18,923 bases of DNA from an uncultured Christensenellaceae bacterium (GCA_902475645.1 CABSAH010000012.1:1-18923), one strand, 5' to 3'; shown: positions 1-7,765, numbered from the stretch's first letter. Numbers and translations: made by a program. The notes: a model not told the origin generated them from the sequence alone.

Positions 1-168
1 TCGTCCACCGGACGCGCTCGGCTCGAATCCCCCGCACGCGGGGACAGCTTATTTTTACTCCCTCCGTCTTTTGCTTCGCAAAATCCACCTCCCTCGACAG
101 GGAGGCTTTTTGGGGACGGAGTTTGCACAAGCCAAAAGGCTCCCCGAACGGGGAGCTGTCGCCGCAAG
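1..168. other. Non-coding stretch with terminator-like hairpins
   Basis: I see no credible gene here. There are three GC-rich inverted repeats: one near 28-44 (CCCCGC/GCGGGG); one at 88-105 (CCTCCCT, loop CGAC, AGGGAGG) followed by CTTTTT, which reads as a plus-strand terminator; and one at 139-156 (GCTCCCC, loop GAAC, GGGGAGC) whose minus-strand copy is followed by CTTTT. Such hairpin blocks, ending in a GGCGACTGAGGGGTTG-type tail, recur between genes in many gut Clostridia (recalled, not searched). The third block runs straight into the 54-bp tandem repeat. Confidence 0.6.
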
Positions 169-406
169 GCGACTGAGGGGTTGAGGGAAAAAAGAGCAGC
201 CGCGATGTAACCTCCCTGTCAGGCGACTGAGGGGTTGAGGGAAAAAAGAGCAGCCGCGATGTAACCTCCCTGTCAGGCGACTGAGGGGTTGAGGGAAAAA
301 AGAGCAGCCGCGATGTAACCTCCCTGTCAGGCGACTGAGGGGTTGACGAAAAAAAAGAGCAGCCGCGATGTAACCTCCCCGCAAGACGACTGAGGGGTTG
401 ACGAAA
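169..406. repeat. 54-bp tandem repeat, about four units plus a partial copy
   Basis: Units begin at 169, 223, 277 and 331, and a partial one at 386. The period is exactly 54 bp three times and then 55. Each begins GCGACTGAGGGGTTGA and contains GAGCAGCCGCGATGTAACCT. The first three units are almost identical; the fourth and the partial one differ at a few bases (GACG for GAGG, GCAAGA for GTCAGG). Because 54 is a multiple of 3, a repetitive open frame runs through it on the minus strand with an 18-residue period. It has no ribosome site or coding character, so I treat it as an accident of the repeat length. There are no unique spacers, so it is not a CRISPR array. Confidence 0.9.
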
Positions 407-440
407 CAGCTTTGTCCCGCTGCAACCCCGCTGCCCCGCC

Positions 441-472
441 AAAAAGCCGAAGGGATTACCCTCCGGCTTTTA
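441..472 (-). terminator. Rho-independent terminator of the serine hydrolase gene
   Basis: The inverted repeat AAAAGCCGAAGGG / CCCTCCGGCTTTT has a six-base loop and a single mismatch. Read on the minus strand the stem ends in a T run, about 28 bp after the stop codon of the leftward hydrolase gene. The arms are nearly symmetrical, so it could also work on the plus strand. Confidence 0.75.
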
Positions 473-499
473 AGCTATTTACCTTGCTTTGATGTTCCT

Positions 500-1969
500 T
501 TATTCCTCTATCCGTTCCCAAACGCGGCTGCCTACCATTACGGACCATGCCTTATTATCGCGGATATAGAAGCGCATACGGTTGGCAACGTCGCCGTTGC
601 GGATGCCCTGGAACCACGTTTCGCCGCAGTATACCATGTCCATCGGCCCCATGGAGGTTTCGCCCGTCAGCTTGCCTTCGTCATTTATATAAACCTTCAG
701 CGTGGCGGGGATGCCCTCGTGGCATATGTAGGAGCCGACTATGGCCTCTGGCGCGCCGAAATCGCGTCCGGCGGGGTGCAGCCAGCGGTGGCTGTTCTCT
801 ATCGGGTCGCCCATTATCATGTTGTACATCATCCAGCACAAATCGTCCGTATCGCAATCGCCCTGATTGCACAGCGCGGCAAAGCCGTAGCCCTCGCCCT
901 TTAGGAAGCCGCCGTGCGTGGATACGCCGTGCAGCCCGCCGCTGTGTTCGCATATAACGTGGCCGTTTTTGGTGCGCTTGTAAAGGCCATAGCAGTACAG
1001 GGGCTTTTCATCCTCGCCAAAGCGATTCCCTACCATTATTTCAACGGCCCTTGCGGGTATTGCCTGCACGCCGTCTATAACGCCGCCGTTGCCAAGGCAG
1101 CTGTAATAGCGCGCCATATCGTGCGCGGTGCTTTTTACGCAGGCGCAGGCGCGGAACGGGGGCAGTATGCTCCAGCAGTCGTCCGCAACGCTTTCGCCGT
1201 TAACCTCCTCAAAAAGGCTTGTTATGTTGCCGTCGGCGGCTATCCTCTTGGCCTCGGACCCGTCCACGTCAAGCACGGTTCTCGTCATGCCTATCGGATC
1301 GAAAACGCGCTCGTTGAGGAATTGCTCAAGCGGCATTCCCGCCGCCGCATCCACAATATAGGATATTACGGCGTAGCCCTCGTTTGAATAGCTCATGCAT
1401 TCGCCCGCCGCGCCGAGCGTTTTATATTTGCAGTTGGCAATGTATTCAATAACCTGCTCAATCTTGTCCATTTGATTGGGGGAGGTGCGGCGCATCTGCA
1501 ATGCCCAGCTATCGCTCTCATCGGCGGCGGAATATACGTTCTGCCCAACGTTTTCCTCGTTAACGTCGCTGAAGCGGTCCGTGCTGTTCATGGCTATTGA
1601 CCATTCAAGCGGCTCCATGGGCGGTATGCCCGCGGTATGCATTGCAAGGTGCCTTACAAGCACCGTATCCTCCGGATTGCCGGGTATGCGGAAGGAGGGA
1701 ATATACTTTGTTACGGGGTCGTCGTAGCTGAATTTGCCCTCGGCCTCCAGTATTGCAAGCGCCAATGTGGAGGTGGATTTGCTCATGCTGGCTATGCCGA
1801 AAACGGTGTTTTCGTCAATGCGCTTGGTGCGCTCGTTATTGCCGAAGCCGTAGCCCTTTTGGAATATAGCTCCGTCGGGGCCGTATATTGCGCAGCTGAC
1901 GCCGGGCAGCTTCTTTTCGCGTATCCTTGCGTCAAGCGCCCTGTCAAGCGCGTTCAGGTCGTAATTCAT
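500..1969 (-). CDS. Serine hydrolase, beta-lactamase/penicillin-binding fold (peptidase S12 type)
   Basis: A 489-residue protein of the class C beta-lactamase / DD-peptidase / esterase superfamily. The three catalytic motifs are visible: SxxK as SMSK (S61 to K64, nucleophile and general base), YxN as YSN (194-196), and an HxG-type third motif at HSGG (342-345). The core spans about residues 5-375; roughly 110 residues follow, resembling the C-terminal beta domain seen in many such hydrolases. I see no signal peptide or membrane anchor, so it is probably cytoplasmic, which argues against a true antibiotic-degrading beta-lactamase. An esterase, amidase or D-amino-peptide hydrolase is more likely; the substrate cannot be told. 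The start is supported by AGGAGG at 1981-1986. It is divergent from the purine operon with about 200 bp between them. A TACAAT at 2003-2008 (minus) could be its -10, but no clear -35 is seen. Confidence 0.88.
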   Translation of the reverse strand: MNYDLNALDRALDARIREKKLPGVSCAIYGPDGAIFQKGYGFGNNERTKRIDENTVFGIASMSKSTSTLALAILEAEGKFSYDDPVTKYIPSFRIPGNPEDTVLVRHLAMHTAGIPPMEPLEWSIAMNSTDRFSDVNEENVGQNVYSAADESDSWALQMRRTSPNQMDKIEQVIEYIANCKYKTLGAAGECMSYSNEGYAVISYIVDAAAGMPLEQFLNERVFDPIGMTRTVLDVDGSEAKRIAADGNITSLFEEVNGESVADDCWSILPPFRACACVKSTAHDMARYYSCLGNGGVIDGVQAIPARAVEIMVGNRFGEDEKPLYCYGLYKRTKNGHVICEHSGGLHGVSTHGGFLKGEGYGFAALCNQGDCDTDDLCWMMYNMIMGDPIENSHRWLHPAGRDFGAPEAIVGSYICHEGIPATLKVYINDEGKLTGETSMGPMDMVYCGETWFQGIRNGDVANRMRFYIRDNKAWSVMVGSRVWERIEE

Positions 1970-2084
1970 GGGTTGGTTTTCCTCCTGATGTTAAATAAAA
2001 ATATTGTAGCCGCCCGTTCGGAGGCGAGAATTTTTATGCCTGTATGTCTACCGCATCAGTATACCATAAAACGCGCATTATGTA

Positions 2085-2113
2085 TTGTGGTAAAGCGAAA
2101 TAACGTATATAAT
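2085..2113 (+). promoter_or_regulatory. Sigma-A-type promoter of the purine operon
   Basis: TTGTGG at 2085-2090 and a perfect TATAAT at 2108-2113 are 17 bp apart. This would start transcription near 2120, giving a leader of about 50 bases before the ATG at 2169. The -35 matches the consensus at only part of its positions. I see no clear riboswitch fold in so short a leader. Confidence 0.55.
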
Positions 2114-2168
2114 ATATGTGAATATCTTGTCACTTATATCTATAACAACTTTATTGGGAGGCGCAGCG

Positions 2169-3530
2169 ATGGATTATCTTATCAAAAACGGACGCATAGC
2201 CGATAAGAACGGCTGCTACGAGGCCGATCTGATAATAAAGAACGGCAAAATAACATATATTGGCGATGGGCTTGATGCATCGGGGCTGGAGGTGATTGAC
2301 GCCGGCGGCTGCTATGTTTTGCCCGGATTTATAGATACCCATACGCATTTTGACCTGAATACGGGCACGGCCGTAACAGCCGATAATTTCGATACCGGAA
2401 CCCGCGCGGCAATACTGGGCGGCACGACCACGATACTGGACTTTGCAACGCAGGAGCGGGACGGCACGCTTGCTCAGGCGCTTTGCGAATGGCACAAAAA
2501 GGCGGAAATTGCGCACTGCAATTACGGCTTCCATATGGCAATAGCCCGCTGGGATAAGCAGACCGAGGCCGAGATGGCGGATATGGCGCGCGAAGGCGTA
2601 ACGTCCTACAAAATGTATATGGTATACGACGCGCTGCGCGTGGACGACGGCAGCCTTTATGCGGCGCTGAAGGCTGCAAAGCGGCACGGCGCGATTATAG
2701 GCGTGCATTGCGAAAACTGGGATACGCTGCTGCGCATTACGGAGGAGGTTAAGGCGCGCGGCATATTGGGTCCTGAGGGGCATCCGCTTTCCCGCCCCAA
2801 CGACATTGAGGCCGAGGCCGTTGCGCGCTATATGCGCCTTGCAAGGCTTGCGGGCGCGCCGGCATACATAGTGCATCTTTCAACGCACGAGGGCTTGGAG
2901 GAGGCGCTGCGCGCACGGGAGCGCTCTCAGGAGGTTTATATCGAAACCTGCCCGCAATATCTGCTGCTTGACGATGAACGCTATCTTGACGCAGACGGGG
3001 CAAAATTCGTTATGAGCCCGCCGCTTAGGAAGCCTTCGGATAACGCCGCGCTTATGGAGGCGTGCGCTTCGGGCGCGGTAGATACGCTGGGCACGGATCA
3101 TTGCTCCTTCACAATGGCACAGAAGCTTGCCGCAGGCGATTTTACGCAGATACCAAACGGCGGCGCGGGCGTAAGATGGCGCGGGGAGCTTATGTATACC
3201 TACGGCGTGCTTGCGGGCAGAATGAATATGCAGCGTTTTTCGGCGCTTATGAGCGGCAACGCGGCAAGCATATTCGGCTTGGCGGGGCGCGGCAGAATTG
3301 CCAAGGACTGCGCGGCGGATGTGGTAATATGGGACGGCAATGCAAGCCGAACGATATCCGATACGGACGGCGAGCACAACTGCGACAATACGCCCTTCAA
3401 CGGCATGGAGGTTAGGGGCGCGGCAAAGCATGTTTTCCTAAACGGCGAGCTTGTTGTATATAACGGCGAGCTTATAGCCCCAAACCGCGGGCGCTACATA
3501 CGCCGCAGGGCGCACGGCAAAATAAGATGA
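2169..3530 (+). CDS. hyuA: Dihydropyrimidinase / D-hydantoinase-family amidohydrolase
   Basis: A 453-residue cyclic amidohydrolase, the usual length for dihydropyrimidinase. The binuclear metal site is complete: DTHTH (H58, H60), the carboxylated lysine in SYKMY (K148), H180 in GVHCEN, H236 in VHLSTHEG, and D310 in LGTDHCSF. The family signatures ETCPQYLLLD and MSPPLR are also present. It hydrolyses a cyclic amide bond in dihydropyrimidines, hydantoins or related rings. The start at 2169 is preferred over an in-frame ATG 17 codons upstream because GGGAG at 2156-2160 lies just before it. The last codons overlap the MocA gene. Next to MocA and guanine deaminase it resembles HyuA of the E. coli yge/ygf purine cluster (recalled), so its natural substrate may be a purine-ring breakdown product rather than a pyrimidine. 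The substrate is an inference. Confidence 0.9.
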   Translation: MDYLIKNGRIADKNGCYEADLIIKNGKITYIGDGLDASGLEVIDAGGCYVLPGFIDTHTHFDLNTGTAVTADNFDTGTRAAILGGTTTILDFATQERDGTLAQALCEWHKKAEIAHCNYGFHMAIARWDKQTEAEMADMAREGVTSYKMYMVYDALRVDDGSLYAALKAAKRHGAIIGVHCENWDTLLRITEEVKARGILGPEGHPLSRPNDIEAEAVARYMRLARLAGAPAYIVHLSTHEGLEEALRARERSQEVYIETCPQYLLLDDERYLDADGAKFVMSPPLRKPSDNAALMEACASGAVDTLGTDHCSFTMAQKLAAGDFTQIPNGGAGVRWRGELMYTYGVLAGRMNMQRFSALMSGNAASIFGLAGRGRIAKDCAADVVIWDGNASRTISDTDGEHNCDNTPFNGMEVRGAAKHVFLNGELVVYNGELIAPNRGRYIRRRAHGKIR

Positions 3531-4111
3531 AAATAGCCGCTGTGCTTATGGCCGCGGGAAGCTCCGCGCGCTTTGGCGGCTGCAAGCTTATAACGGAATT
3601 CAATTCGCGCCCGCTGTACGAATATGCGCTTGACGCGCTGCCCGCGGATAGGCTTTGCGCCGTTGCGGTGGTGTCCGGCAGGGAGGAAATACTTTCCGCC
3701 GCCAAGGGGCGCGGCTTTATGGGCGTTGTGAACAATGCGCCGGAGGAAGGCCCTCCGCGCACGATACGCCTTGGCATGGACGCCGTGGGCGATGCGGACG
3801 CAATAATGTTCATGGTGGCGGATCAGCCGCTGCTCAGGCGCGAAAGCGTAGCCGGAGAGCTGGATTTTTTTATAAAAAATGCGGGCAGCATCGTGGCAAT
3901 GTGTCACGGCGCGCAAAGGGGCAATCCGGTAATATTCCCGCGGGAGTTCTTCAGTGAGCTTAGGGCGCTTGAGGGCGGGCGCGGCGGCGGCGCGGTCATG
4001 GCGGCGCATGCGGACAGGGTAAAGCTCTATTCAGTTGAAAACGGGGCGGAGCTCAAGGATATAGACACGGCTTTGGATTATATAATGCTAAAAAAGGAGA
4101 ACGGACTATGA
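3527..4111 (+). CDS. mocA: Molybdenum cofactor cytidylyltransferase, MocA/YgfJ type
   Basis: A 194-residue nucleotidyltransferase with the N-terminal NTP-binding loop MAAGSSARFGGCK (8-20), the metal-binding MVADQPLL (97-103) and the substrate loop GNPVIF (132-137). MocA attaches CMP to molybdopterin to give the dinucleotide cofactor used by xanthine dehydrogenase-type enzymes. Its ATG overlaps the end of the hydantoinase-like gene (3527-3530) and it has no good ribosome site of its own, which suggests translational coupling. Its own stop overlaps the start of guanine deaminase. Its presence in a purine operon implies that the cell has a molybdenum hydroxylase, but none is in this window. A related nucleotidyltransferase specificity (GTP, MobA-like) cannot be excluded from sequence alone. 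Confidence 0.88.
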   Translation: MKIAAVLMAAGSSARFGGCKLITEFNSRPLYEYALDALPADRLCAVAVVSGREEILSAAKGRGFMGVVNNAPEEGPPRTIRLGMDAVGDADAIMFMVADQPLLRRESVAGELDFFIKNAGSIVAMCHGAQRGNPVIFPREFFSELRALEGGRGGGAVMAAHADRVKLYSVENGAELKDIDTALDYIMLKKENGL

Positions 4112-5385
4112 AATACTACGGCATAAGGGGAACCGTAATAACCGCAAACGCGAACGACGGCATCGACATAATTGAAAACGGCGTTATAATTACGGACAGC
4201 GCGGGGACAATACAGGGCGTTTTTGCGTACAACGCGTTGCCGCCCGCATACCAAAATGCGGATATTGAGGATTTCGGCAGCAGAATTATAACAACATCGT
4301 TTTGCGATATGCATCTGCACGCGCCGCAGTACCCCATGCTTGGGCTGGGCATGGATTTGCCGCTTATGCAATGGCTTTATAATTATACATTCCGCACGGA
4401 GGCCATGTTCCGCGATTTGGGCTTTGCGCGGGAGGTTTATTCCGTGCTTGCAAACGAGCTTATAGCGCGCGGCACAACGCATATATGCGCGTTTTCATCC
4501 GTGCATACGGGCGCAAGCCTTGTGCTGGCGGAGGAGCTGGAGCGCGCGGGCGTATACGGCTACATGGGCAAGGTGAGCATGGACAGGAACACCACCGACG
4601 AGCTGCTTGAAACCACGGACAACGCGCTTGAGGAGGAGCGCCGCTTTATAGAGGCCATGCTTTCGCGCTTTGACGGCATAAAGCCCATTGTAACGCCGCG
4701 CTTTACGCCGAGCTGCACCGATGAGCTGATGGCGGGTCTTGGCAAATTGAAGGCGGAATACGGTCTTCGCGCGCAGTCGCATCTGAGCGAAAACCTTGAG
4801 GAAATGGAAATGGTGCGCGCGCTTTGCCCCGATTGCGAAAAATATTACCAAACATACGAAAAGGCCGGACTTTTCGGCCAAAACAGCGTTATGGCGCACT
4901 GCGTACACAGCGACGGCATTGAGCGCGCCGCAATGAAGGCAAGCGGCGTATGGGTGGCGCACTGCCCCAATTCCAATACGAATATATATTCGGGCATTGC
5001 CCCCGTAAGGCGTATGCTTACGGAGGGGCTGAAAATCGGCCTTGGTTCGGACATTGCCGGCGGCGACAAGCTAAGCATGCGCCATGTTGCCTGCGCGGCC
5101 GTAAGGGCGTCCAAGCTAAGGTATTATTATGCAAACAGGGCGGAGGAGGAACGCTTCCTTGAGGTGAATGAGGCGTTCAGCCTTGCTTCGGCCCGCCCGC
5201 GCGGGTTCTTCGCGCTCAGCCGCGGCTTTGAGGCGGGCGAAAAGCTAAGCGCAATAGTGCTGGACGATTCCGCCCACGGCCCGTCCATACCGCTCAACGC
5301 CTCCGAGCGCTTCGAGCGGCTAATATATTCCGACGACCCGCGCGACATATTCGCGGTCTATTCCGGCGGGGTACGGCGGAGGTAA
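4108..5385 (+). CDS. guaD: Guanine deaminase
   Basis: A 425-residue zinc amidohydrolase converting guanine to xanthine and ammonia. Metal and catalytic residues are in place: DMHLH (H69, H71), QSHLSE (H225, E228), MAHCVH (H264) and GSDIAGG (D315). Features specific to guanine deaminase rather than cytosine or chlorohydrolase relatives are the HAPQYPMLGLGMDLPL stretch, RFTPSCTDELM and HCPNSN, all close to the animal and bacterial enzyme as I recall it. AAGGAG at 4094-4099 supports the start, and ATGA is shared with the end of mocA. It is the last gene of the three-gene operon. SsnA of E. coli, a relative found in similar clusters, is the main alternative name, but the guanine deaminase signatures make GuaD the better call. 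Confidence 0.92.
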   Translation: MKYYGIRGTVITANANDGIDIIENGVIITDSAGTIQGVFAYNALPPAYQNADIEDFGSRIITTSFCDMHLHAPQYPMLGLGMDLPLMQWLYNYTFRTEAMFRDLGFAREVYSVLANELIARGTTHICAFSSVHTGASLVLAEELERAGVYGYMGKVSMDRNTTDELLETTDNALEEERRFIEAMLSRFDGIKPIVTPRFTPSCTDELMAGLGKLKAEYGLRAQSHLSENLEEMEMVRALCPDCEKYYQTYEKAGLFGQNSVMAHCVHSDGIERAAMKASGVWVAHCPNSNTNIYSGIAPVRRMLTEGLKIGLGSDIAGGDKLSMRHVACAAVRASKLRYYYANRAEEERFLEVNEAFSLASARPRGFFALSRGFEAGEKLSAIVLDDSAHGPSIPLNASERFERLIYSDDPRDIFAVYSGGVRRR

Positions 5386-5437
5386 AGGGCGGGACGCGCT
5401 GCTTCCCGATAGAAGTGAAGAATGAAAAGACGATACA

Positions 5438-5462
5438 GGGGCGCAGCAGCGTCCCTGATTTT
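5438..5462 (+). terminator. Probable terminator of the purine operon
   Basis: GGGGCGC (5438-5444), loop AGCA, GCGTCCC (5449-5455) pairs over seven bases with one G-T, followed by TGATTTT. The T run is short. It lies about 50 bp after the guanine deaminase stop. A second, AT-rich inverted repeat (TATAGC / GCTATA, about 5483-5511) followed by ATTTTTTT lies further on and may back it up. Confidence 0.5.
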
Positions 5463-5537
5463 AACTTCCCCGCCTGCCTTTTTATAGCCGCGCCGATAAA
5501 ATTCCGCTATAATTTTTTTGATAAAATATTGAAATCC

Positions 5538-5569
5538 GTGCAACCCGGGACGGTTTTTATCGGGATATA
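5538..5569 (+). promoter_or_regulatory. ECF-sigma-type promoter, probably autoregulatory
   Basis: GTGCAACC (5538-5545) followed, after 15 bases, by CGGGATATA (5561-5569) has the shape of promoters read by ECF sigma factors: an AAC-containing -35 and a CG-rich start to the -10. It lies about 40 bp before the sigma gene's ATG. Positive autoregulation is usual for such genes, so I infer that this sigma factor reads its own promoter. Confidence 0.55.
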
Positions 5570-5611
5570 CAGTGAAGGCGCCTTGCAGCAACAGGGAAAG
5601 GAGGTTCGCCT

Positions 5612-6172
5612 ATGCAGGATGAAAAAATCGTTGCCCTATACTGGCAGCGGGACGAGAACGCCATCGGTGAAACGGAGCGGAAGTACGGGCGTTATCTTTC
5701 AAGGATAGCCTACAATATCCTATCCGATTGGGAGGACAGCAGGGAAACCGTAAACGATACCTACCTAAAGGCGTGGAGCTCCATGCCCACGCACAGGCCA
5801 TGCGTGCTTTCCACATATTTGGGGAAAATCACAAGGCAGCTTTCCATTGACGTGTTCCGCACGCGGAACAGGGTCAAGCGGAGAGCGTCGGAATATGCGC
5901 TGTCGCTTTCGGAGCTTGAGGACTGCGTTTCGGGCGGCGAAACGACGGAGCAGAGCGTTGAGCTGAAAATGCTCGCGGAAGCGATCAACGCCTATCTTTA
6001 CACGCTTCCGGCGGACGCGCGAAGCACATTTGTATGCAGATACTACTTTGCGGATTCAATCAGGAAAATAGCCGCCTGCCGCGGCATGAGCGAAGCAAAG
6101 GTAAAAAGTATGCTCTACCGAGCAAGGCATGGGCTAAAGGAATATTTGGAAAAGGAGGGTTATACGCTATGA
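5612..6172 (+). CDS. ECF-type RNA polymerase sigma factor (sigma-70 family)
   Basis: A 186-residue protein with only the two domains of an ECF sigma factor. Region 2, which binds core polymerase and the -10, covers about residues 22-85 (YLSRIAYNIL, then DTYLKAWSSMP). Region 4, a helix-turn-helix for the -35, covers about 128-182 (LPADARSTFV, IRKIAACRGMSEAKVKSML). A linker of about 45 residues, rich in Ser and Glu, joins them. AAAGGAGGT at 5597-5605 marks the start. The stop overlaps the next gene (ATGA), the usual arrangement for a sigma factor and the protein that controls it. The target genes cannot be told beyond its likely own promoter. Confidence 0.92.
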   Translation: MQDEKIVALYWQRDENAIGETERKYGRYLSRIAYNILSDWEDSRETVNDTYLKAWSSMPTHRPCVLSTYLGKITRQLSIDVFRTRNRVKRRASEYALSLSELEDCVSGGETTEQSVELKMLAEAINAYLYTLPADARSTFVCRYYFADSIRKIAACRGMSEAKVKSMLYRARHGLKEYLEKEGYTL

Positions 6173-7557
6173 AGGCGGAAAGCATCAGCTACGCATTGAA
6201 TATGCTGAACGACGACATTATAGAAGAAGCAGACCGTGCGCGCGCCAACGCGAACAAAAGGCGCAGGTGGCCCCGCATCGTTGCGGCGGCGGCTTGCATC
6301 TGCATAATAGCGGCGCTCGTGCTTATATGGCGGGGCATTTCTGCCCGACGGGACGGCTTGGCGGAAAGCACCGCGCCCGGCAGCGGCGTGACGATTCCCC
6401 CTATGGAGGTTTCCCTTTCGGCGGTATCGACTGCAAGCATGGAAGCCTTCTTCATATACCAAGGGCATTGCTATACTCACTATGACTGGGTATATGATGC
6501 TGTTGACATAATAGGGAAGCGGCTCGGAACCGCAACGGGGCTGATTGACGAATGGACTCCGCGCGACGGATATGTGGAGCTTGCAGGCAGCGTAAAGGGC
6601 GATTTTTATGAGGTGAAGGGCTATGATCCGTCCTTTATGCTCTGCATGAAGGAGGAGGACGGCGCCATTGCCCTTTATGTGTGCGATACGGGCATCACAT
6701 TGAAATACGGCTCCGAGCTTTATGAGGACAGGCTCCATCTTTCGGGCAACTACACCTCCGTGCAATATGAAAGCCGCGATTCGTGGTATGAAGGCTATAA
6801 TGAGCTGTATCGGCTGGAAGGCGCCGACGCCCTGCTGCGTGCTTTTATAAACGGCTTGGACGCCGCAGAGTTCATGTTTTGCGATTCGGTACCCCATGAG
6901 GGCGAAAACAACCTATTCAGCGAAATGGAGCTATATCACCTGTATTTCAATATGCACAACGGCACAACGGTACACCTTCACCTGTGGAAGGACGGCTATG
7001 TGCTCTACCAAGGGCTGATTGACGTTTGCGTGCAGGTAAAGGACGAAAGCTATAATACCTTAATAGATGTGCTGGAAAATCACACGGGAGCCGTGCCGGA
7101 AGAATTTCATTCCGGTGAAAGGACGGCGGAGGACTGCATGAACGACCCCGAGCTTGGCAAGTATGTACCCGCCTATGCTCCGGACGATATGGCGGCGGAG
7201 CAGGCCGAGATTCTGTATTATATAGATTCCGAAAGCGCAAGGGAAACTGGCACAAGGGAGCTTACAATAGAGTATTGCGCCGACGACGCTTCGGTAAAAC
7301 GGTATTCCGTCACAATCACATGGGCTTCCGAATACGGCAAAAACGGCTGGGCCGGCCCCATGCTGGATGCGGCCGAATTGACAGAGGAACGCATAGCCGA
7401 GCATATAAGAACAACAAATTCAAACGGAGAGCCGCTTACCTCCGGCAGCCGTATCGACCTCGGCGTATGGTACGGGGATGTTTCTGTTGTCCTATCGGGC
7501 GTAGGCATCGATGCCGAAGCTGCCTATCAAATACTTAAATCGGCAAATCCCGACTAA
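6169..7557 (+). CDS. Single-pass membrane protein, probable anti-sigma factor
   Basis: A 462-residue protein with a cytoplasmic N-terminus of about 36 residues, a basic patch KRRRW (30-34), one membrane helix at about 37-54 and an outside domain of about 400 residues. Positive charge before the helix predicts N-inside. That topology and the ATGA overlap with the sigma gene suggest an anti-sigma that holds the sigma factor at the membrane and releases it on an outside signal. I do not see the HxxxCxxC zinc motif of classic anti-sigmas, and the cytoplasmic part is very short. The outside region is acidic and has no family that I recognise. AAAGGAGGG at 6151-6159 fixes the start; an in-frame ATG at 6034 lies inside the sigma gene and is not used. 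Confidence 0.75.
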   Translation: MKAESISYALNMLNDDIIEEADRARANANKRRRWPRIVAAAACICIIAALVLIWRGISARRDGLAESTAPGSGVTIPPMEVSLSAVSTASMEAFFIYQGHCYTHYDWVYDAVDIIGKRLGTATGLIDEWTPRDGYVELAGSVKGDFYEVKGYDPSFMLCMKEEDGAIALYVCDTGITLKYGSELYEDRLHLSGNYTSVQYESRDSWYEGYNELYRLEGADALLRAFINGLDAAEFMFCDSVPHEGENNLFSEMELYHLYFNMHNGTTVHLHLWKDGYVLYQGLIDVCVQVKDESYNTLIDVLENHTGAVPEEFHSGERTAEDCMNDPELGKYVPAYAPDDMAAEQAEILYYIDSESARETGTRELTIEYCADDASVKRYSVTITWASEYGKNGWAGPMLDAAELTEERIAEHIRTTNSNGEPLTSGSRIDLGVWYGDVSVVLSGVGIDAEAAYQILKSANPD

Positions 7558-7585
7558 AGTACAAGCCGACAAGCAAAACGTGCCT

Positions 7586-7622
7586 AAAGGCCGCAATCTG
7601 CGCTCTGCGCGGTCGCGGCTTT
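7586..7622 (+). terminator. Weak hairpin after the sigma operon
   Basis: AAAGGCCGC (7586-7594) pairs with GCGGCTTT (7615-7622) with one bulged base, enclosing a GC-rich loop that can pair further. The following bases are T-rich but not a clean T run. It lies 30 bp after the stop of the membrane-protein gene. The hairpin at 7651-7679 may be the main stop signal for this strand too. Confidence 0.35.
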
Positions 7623-7650
7623 CAAGTCTCTTTATCGTATTGCACAAACA

Positions 7651-7679
7651 AAAAAAGCCATCCGTTGGATGACTTTTTT
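7651..7679 (-). terminator. Terminator of tRNA-Leu, usable in both directions
   Basis: AAAAAAGCCATCC, a three-base loop, and GGATGACTTTTTT pair with one mismatch. On the minus strand the hairpin begins a few bases after the tRNA 3' end and finishes in TTTTTT. On the plus strand it also ends in six T, so it can stop readthrough from the sigma operon. Confidence 0.8.
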
Positions 7680-7682
7680 GTT

Positions 7683-7765
7683 TGGTGCGGTCAATGAGAC
7701 TTGAACTCATACGGTTGCCCATACGCCCCTCAAACGTACGCGTCTGCCGATTCCGCCATGACCGC
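7683..7765 (-). tRNA. tRNA-Leu (anticodon GAG)
   Basis: Read on the minus strand the acceptor stem is GCGGTCA (5', ending at 7765) paired with TGACCGC, followed by A and an encoded CCA (7683-7685). The D arm TGGCGGAATCGGCAGACGC is typical of tRNA-Leu. The anticodon stem is TACGT/GGCGTA-type with the loop TTGAGGG, which places GAG at positions 34-36 (reads CUC and CUU). The variable arm GGGCAACC is a short hairpin, as expected for this class. The T arm is ATGAG TTCAAGT CTCAT. It lies antisense to the region upstream of the metallo-beta-lactamase-fold gene. Confidence 0.95.

Noticed and set aside
1..45. Possible tRNA 3' end, from the CTCGAATCC motif
   Set aside because: The T arm does not pair properly and no acceptor or CCA end can be formed; more likely part of the intergenic hairpin block.
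55..384. 109-residue open frame on the minus strand with an 18-residue internal repeat
   Set aside because: It is the 54-bp tandem repeat read in frame; no ribosome site and no coding character.
169..406. Possible CRISPR array
   Set aside because: Units abut with no unique spacers, and no cas genes are near.
500..1969. Antibiotic-resistance beta-lactamase
   Set aside because: No signal peptide, and the wider S12 family is mostly esterases and peptidases; fold alone does not show resistance.
2118..2168. Upstream start of the hydantoinase-like gene, adding 17 residues
   Set aside because: No ribosome site there, it would lie at the predicted transcript start, and the family begins at the MDYLIKNG of 2169.
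6034..6168. 45-residue N-terminal extension of the membrane partner of the sigma factor
   Set aside because: It lies inside the sigma gene; the ATG at 6169 has an AAAGGAGGG site and the normal ATGA overlap.
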